DNA from: Deltaproteobacteria bacterium
GTDB taxonomy: Bacteria > Myxococcota_A > UBA9160 > SZUA-336
Length of the DNA stretch: 7,637 nucleotides
Assembly (NCBI GenBank): GCA_030624945.1
Contig: JAUXJB010000071.1
Span: forward strand, 1 to 7,637
Direction: 5' to 3'
Below the pieces are notes generated by a model, which saw only the letters and a list, made by a program, of their open reading frames with translations, ran no database searches and was not told the origin of the DNA. A program made the translations under genes and the position numbers. Every line of letters begins with the position of its first letter. Position 1 is the first letter of the stretch. This document shows, in pieces, positions 5,365-7,637 of the stretch.

Positions 5365-7515
5365 GTGCCGCGCTTCGCCCGCATGGTGGGAGCTCGAGGA
5401 GCCGACACGGTGGATGGGACGGACCAGACGAACCCGAGCGAGCCACCTGAGAAGACGGGGTCGAGCTCGTGGATGCGGCGCCTGCAACACGTCAGCCTGC
5501 GGACCAAGCTGGTCGTCCCCATGGTTGCCCTCGCGGTCGTCCCCGCCGTGGGCGTTGGCGTGTTCACGATCTCGAGGATGCAGTCGGCCCTCGAACGCAG
5601 CGCGATCGAGCGGGTCCGATCCGTCACAGAGACCAGGGTCAAGTCACTGCGTCAGTTCGTGGCGAACGTGGCAGAGGATCTGCGCTTCTTGAGCAAGATA
5701 CGCGTGCTCCAGGAGCTGGCTCGCGCAGAGATGGAGAACGACGGGCTGCGCAGCGAGGGCTTGCGCCAGACCGCCGAGGAGCAGCTTCTGATCTTCTCTC
5801 AGGGCGAGCGCGTCTACTACCAGGTTCGCTACCTCGACAGGACGGGCCGGGAAGTCGTGAGGCTCAACATCGGGGAGGGCGTCCCGACGGTCGTACCGAC
5901 GGAGAAGCTTCAGGACAAGAGCCACAGGTACTACGTGCAGGCGGCTTTCGCTCTTCCCGAAGGGAAGATCTATACGTCCCCGATGGATCTGAACGTCGAA
6001 CACGGCGTCGTGGAGGTGCCGCACCGAAGGGTGGTGCGTTACGCGGCCCCCGTGATCGGATCGGGCAGACGGGGACTCGGGCTCGTAATGATCAATGTCG
6101 ATGCGGACCACCTTCTGTCCCTCATCGGCTCGCTTGCAGTTGGAGAGGAGGCGTGGCTCGTCGACGAGGAGGGTGGCTATCTGGGCTACGTCGGCTCGTC
6201 CCAGGAACGGGCCAGCCGTTTCCATCTGGATCAGGGACGAGAGATCTTTGAGGACTTCGGCGCGGAGGTCATCTCCACCATCTCCGAGGCCGGAGAAGGC
6301 ATGGGGACTCTCGAGACAGAAGAGTCGATTCTCGCGTATGGCTCGATCGCATTTGATCCGCAGATGCCTGGGCGGAAGTGGATGCTGATCGTCGGCCACT
6401 CACTGGAGACGCTTCGCCCGCCCATCCGCCAAGCGGCCGTAGTCCTGCTCGTGATTGTGGCCCTCGTTGTCGCGGTGGGTGGCACGCTCGGCATCCTGGT
6501 CTCCCTCTACCTTGCACGCCCGGTCGAGGTGCTGCGCTCCGCCACGCGTCGCATTGCGGCTGGAGAGCTGTCTCAGACCGTGGCAATCACGACGGGAGAT
6601 GAGATCGAAGGTCTGGCGAACGACTTCAACGCGATGATGAAGCAACTCAGCCGCGCCCAGGCGCGTCTCGCATCCTGGAATCGCGATCTGACGCGAGAAG
6701 TCGAGGAACAGACCGAGCACCTGCAACGCCTCCAGACGGGCTTTGCGCGCGCCGACAAGCTGGCGTCCCTCGGGCAGATGACCGCGGGCGTCATGCACGA
6801 GGTAGGGAACCCTCTGGCGGCGATCAAAACGCGGATACAGGTAGCCGAAGAGGGACAGAACATTGACGAGGGCTCCCAGAAGCTCCTGCGCGAGGTGCTC
6901 GACGAGGTGAACCGCTTGGCGCGGTTCCTGCATTCCTTCTCTCGGTTTTCGAGGCTCAGCGAACCCAAGATGCAGGGTGTCTCCTTGGCGGAGGTCGTCG
7001 ATGGCGTGATGACACTTGTCTCACCCGAGCTCCGTCGAAGGGGCGTGAAGCTGCACGTCAATGACGTCTCCGGTATCTCGACGATCCGGGGAGACGCGGA
7101 CCAGCTCCGGCAGCTCGTGATGAACCTCGTCTTGAACGCGTGCGATTCGTCGGAAGCCGGCAGCGAGGTTCGGGTCCAGCTTCGCCGCGTGGAACCTCGG
7201 CCCGACGGAAACGGAGAAGGCGGGCGGATCGTGGTAGAGGTGGAGGACGAGGGCATGGGCATGGATCCCGAGTTGCTCGGGAAGATCTGGGATCCCTTCT
7301 TCACGACCAAACCCGCCGGAGCCGGTCTCGGGCTTTCGATCTGCCGAGAGGTCATCCGCGACCACGGGGGGGAAGTCGACGTTCGCAGCAGTCCCGGGGC
7401 GGGAACCACGATCCGCGTGAGCTTCCCGCTCGTAGAAGACCCCGAGCAGGCGTCCTCAGGGAGCGAAGAACAAGGCGACAACATGTCACGCCATGGATCC
7501 CAGGCGGAGCGATGA
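5365..7515 (+). CDS. Membrane sensor histidine kinase with Cache-like, HAMP, HisKA and HATPase domains
   Basis: This 716-residue sensor kinase should sit in the inner membrane, detect a periplasmic signal and phosphorylate the regulator encoded next. Helix 1 is about 49-69. A large periplasmic region follows (about 70-352) with YYQVRYLDRTGREVVRLN (151-168), KLQDKSHRYYVQ (181-192) and YTSPMDLNVEHG (203-214), the pattern of double Cache domains. Helix 2 is about 357-384, then HAMP (384-437), a coiled linker, and the H-box GQMTAGVMHEVGNPLAAIKT with phospho-acceptor His478. The ATPase domain shows the N-box NLVLNACDSS (587-596), DEGMG (628-632), PFFTTK (644-649) and GAGLGLS (652-658). All catalytic residues look intact. 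There is no PAS domain between HAMP and HisKA. A polar tail (691-716) ends the protein. The H-box resembles NtrB/DctB/ZraS-type kinases, which often pair with NtrC-type regulators; this is inference. GTG 5365 is the longest start; GTG 5410 has a better ribosome site. The stop overlaps the next start as ATGA. Confidence 0.94.
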   Translation: MPRFARMVGARGADTVDGTDQTNPSEPPEKTGSSSWMRRLQHVSLRTKLVVPMVALAVVPAVGVGVFTISRMQSALERSAIERVRSVTETRVKSLRQFVANVAEDLRFLSKIRVLQELARAEMENDGLRSEGLRQTAEEQLLIFSQGERVYYQVRYLDRTGREVVRLNIGEGVPTVVPTEKLQDKSHRYYVQAAFALPEGKIYTSPMDLNVEHGVVEVPHRRVVRYAAPVIGSGRRGLGLVMINVDADHLLSLIGSLAVGEEAWLVDEEGGYLGYVGSSQERASRFHLDQGREIFEDFGAEVISTISEAGEGMGTLETEESILAYGSIAFDPQMPGRKWMLIVGHSLETLRPPIRQAAVVLLVIVALVVAVGGTLGILVSLYLARPVEVLRSATRRIAAGELSQTVAITTGDEIEGLANDFNAMMKQLSRAQARLASWNRDLTREVEEQTEHLQRLQTGFARADKLASLGQMTAGVMHEVGNPLAAIKTRIQVAEEGQNIDEGSQKLLREVLDEVNRLARFLHSFSRFSRLSEPKMQGVSLAEVVDGVMTLVSPELRRRGVKLHVNDVSGISTIRGDADQLRQLVMNLVLNACDSSEAGSEVRVQLRRVEPRPDGNGEGGRIVVEVEDEGMGMDPELLGKIWDPFFTTKPAGAGLGLSICREVIRDHGGEVDVRSSPGAGTTIRVSFPLVEDPEQASSGSEEQGDNMSRHGSQAER
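5396..5401 (+). promoter_or_regulatory. Shine-Dalgarno-like GAGGAG within the 5' end of the kinase frame
   Basis: GAGGAG sits 8 bases before an in-frame GTG at 5410 and is a stronger ribosome site than GAGG (5354-5357), which stands 7 bases before GTG 5365. It makes 5410 at least as likely as 5365 as the kinase start. Confidence 0.4.
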
Positions 7516-7637
7516 AGATCTTCATGCTCATCGTCGAGGATGACTCGGGACTGCGATCCTCGCTCCAGCAGTCGTTTCGCAGGAAGGGATATGAGGTGCT
7601 CAGCACCTCGACGGGATCGGAAGCACTGGAGGTGCTG
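7512..7637 (+). CDS. Response regulator, receiver domain N-terminus (cut by window edge)
   Basis: The first 42 residues read MKIFMLIVEDDSGLRSSLQQ and onward to GSEALEVL. The hydrophobic strand followed by the acidic pair D10-D11 and the GYEV...SALE-type spacing are those of a CheY-like receiver domain. The window ends before the phospho-acceptor aspartate, expected near residue 53, and before any output domain, so the class (NtrC, OmpR or other) cannot be told. ATG 7512 overlaps the kinase stop by 4 bases, which indicates translational coupling in one operon; AGG at 7502-7504 and GGAG at 7506-7509 lie just upstream. It is the evident partner of the kinase. Confidence 0.9.
   Translation, partial: MKIFMLIVEDDSGLRSSLQQSFRRKGYEVLSTSTGSEALEVL

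Overview
The window is GC-rich, densely coded bacterial DNA with no gene-free stretch longer than about 100 bases. The high GC, the five-haem lipoprotein, the HemN-HemJ haem pair and the sensor kinase with an HEVGNPL H-box suggest a Gram-negative proteobacterial-type organism, possibly Myxococcota or a former deltaproteobacterial lineage. That placement is inference and cannot be settled from this window. I see no mobile element, CRISPR array, tRNA or rRNA gene.

Layout. (1) 1-692, minus: N-terminal part of a DAO-family FAD-dependent amine/amino-acid oxidoreductase, cut by the window edge. (2) 722-2065, plus: a monocarboxylate/oxalate-type MFS transporter, divergent from gene 1. Its true start may be TTG 788. 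The gap holds a palindromic AGTATACT that reads as TATACT on both strands. (3) 2062-3324, minus: a lipoprotein with five CxxCH haem sites, convergent with gene 2; the two genes share one CTAG as their stop codons. (4) 3421-4824, plus: hemN, and (5) 4850-5281, plus: hemJ, a two-gene haem operon divergent from the cytochrome. (6) 5365-7515, plus: a membrane histidine kinase with a periplasmic Cache-like sensor, HAMP, HisKA and HATPase domains. (7) 7512-7637, plus: the start of its response regulator, overlapping by ATGA and cut by the window edge.

How the genes may work together. HemN makes protoporphyrinogen IX from coproporphyrinogen III without oxygen, and HemJ oxidises this to protoporphyrin IX. 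The neighbouring multihaem lipoprotein would consume haem at the cell surface or in the periplasm, so genes 3-5 form a plausible haem supply and use neighbourhood. Genes 1 and 2 form a separate divergent pair that may take up and oxidise a small organic acid or amino acid. The two-component system downstream may control nearby genes, but its signal and targets are not visible here.

No clearly new system is evident. The points most worth checking are the symmetric -10 element between genes 1 and 2, the haem-gene arrangement around the pentahaem lipoprotein, the leader of hemN, and the alternative hairpins between hemJ and the kinase.
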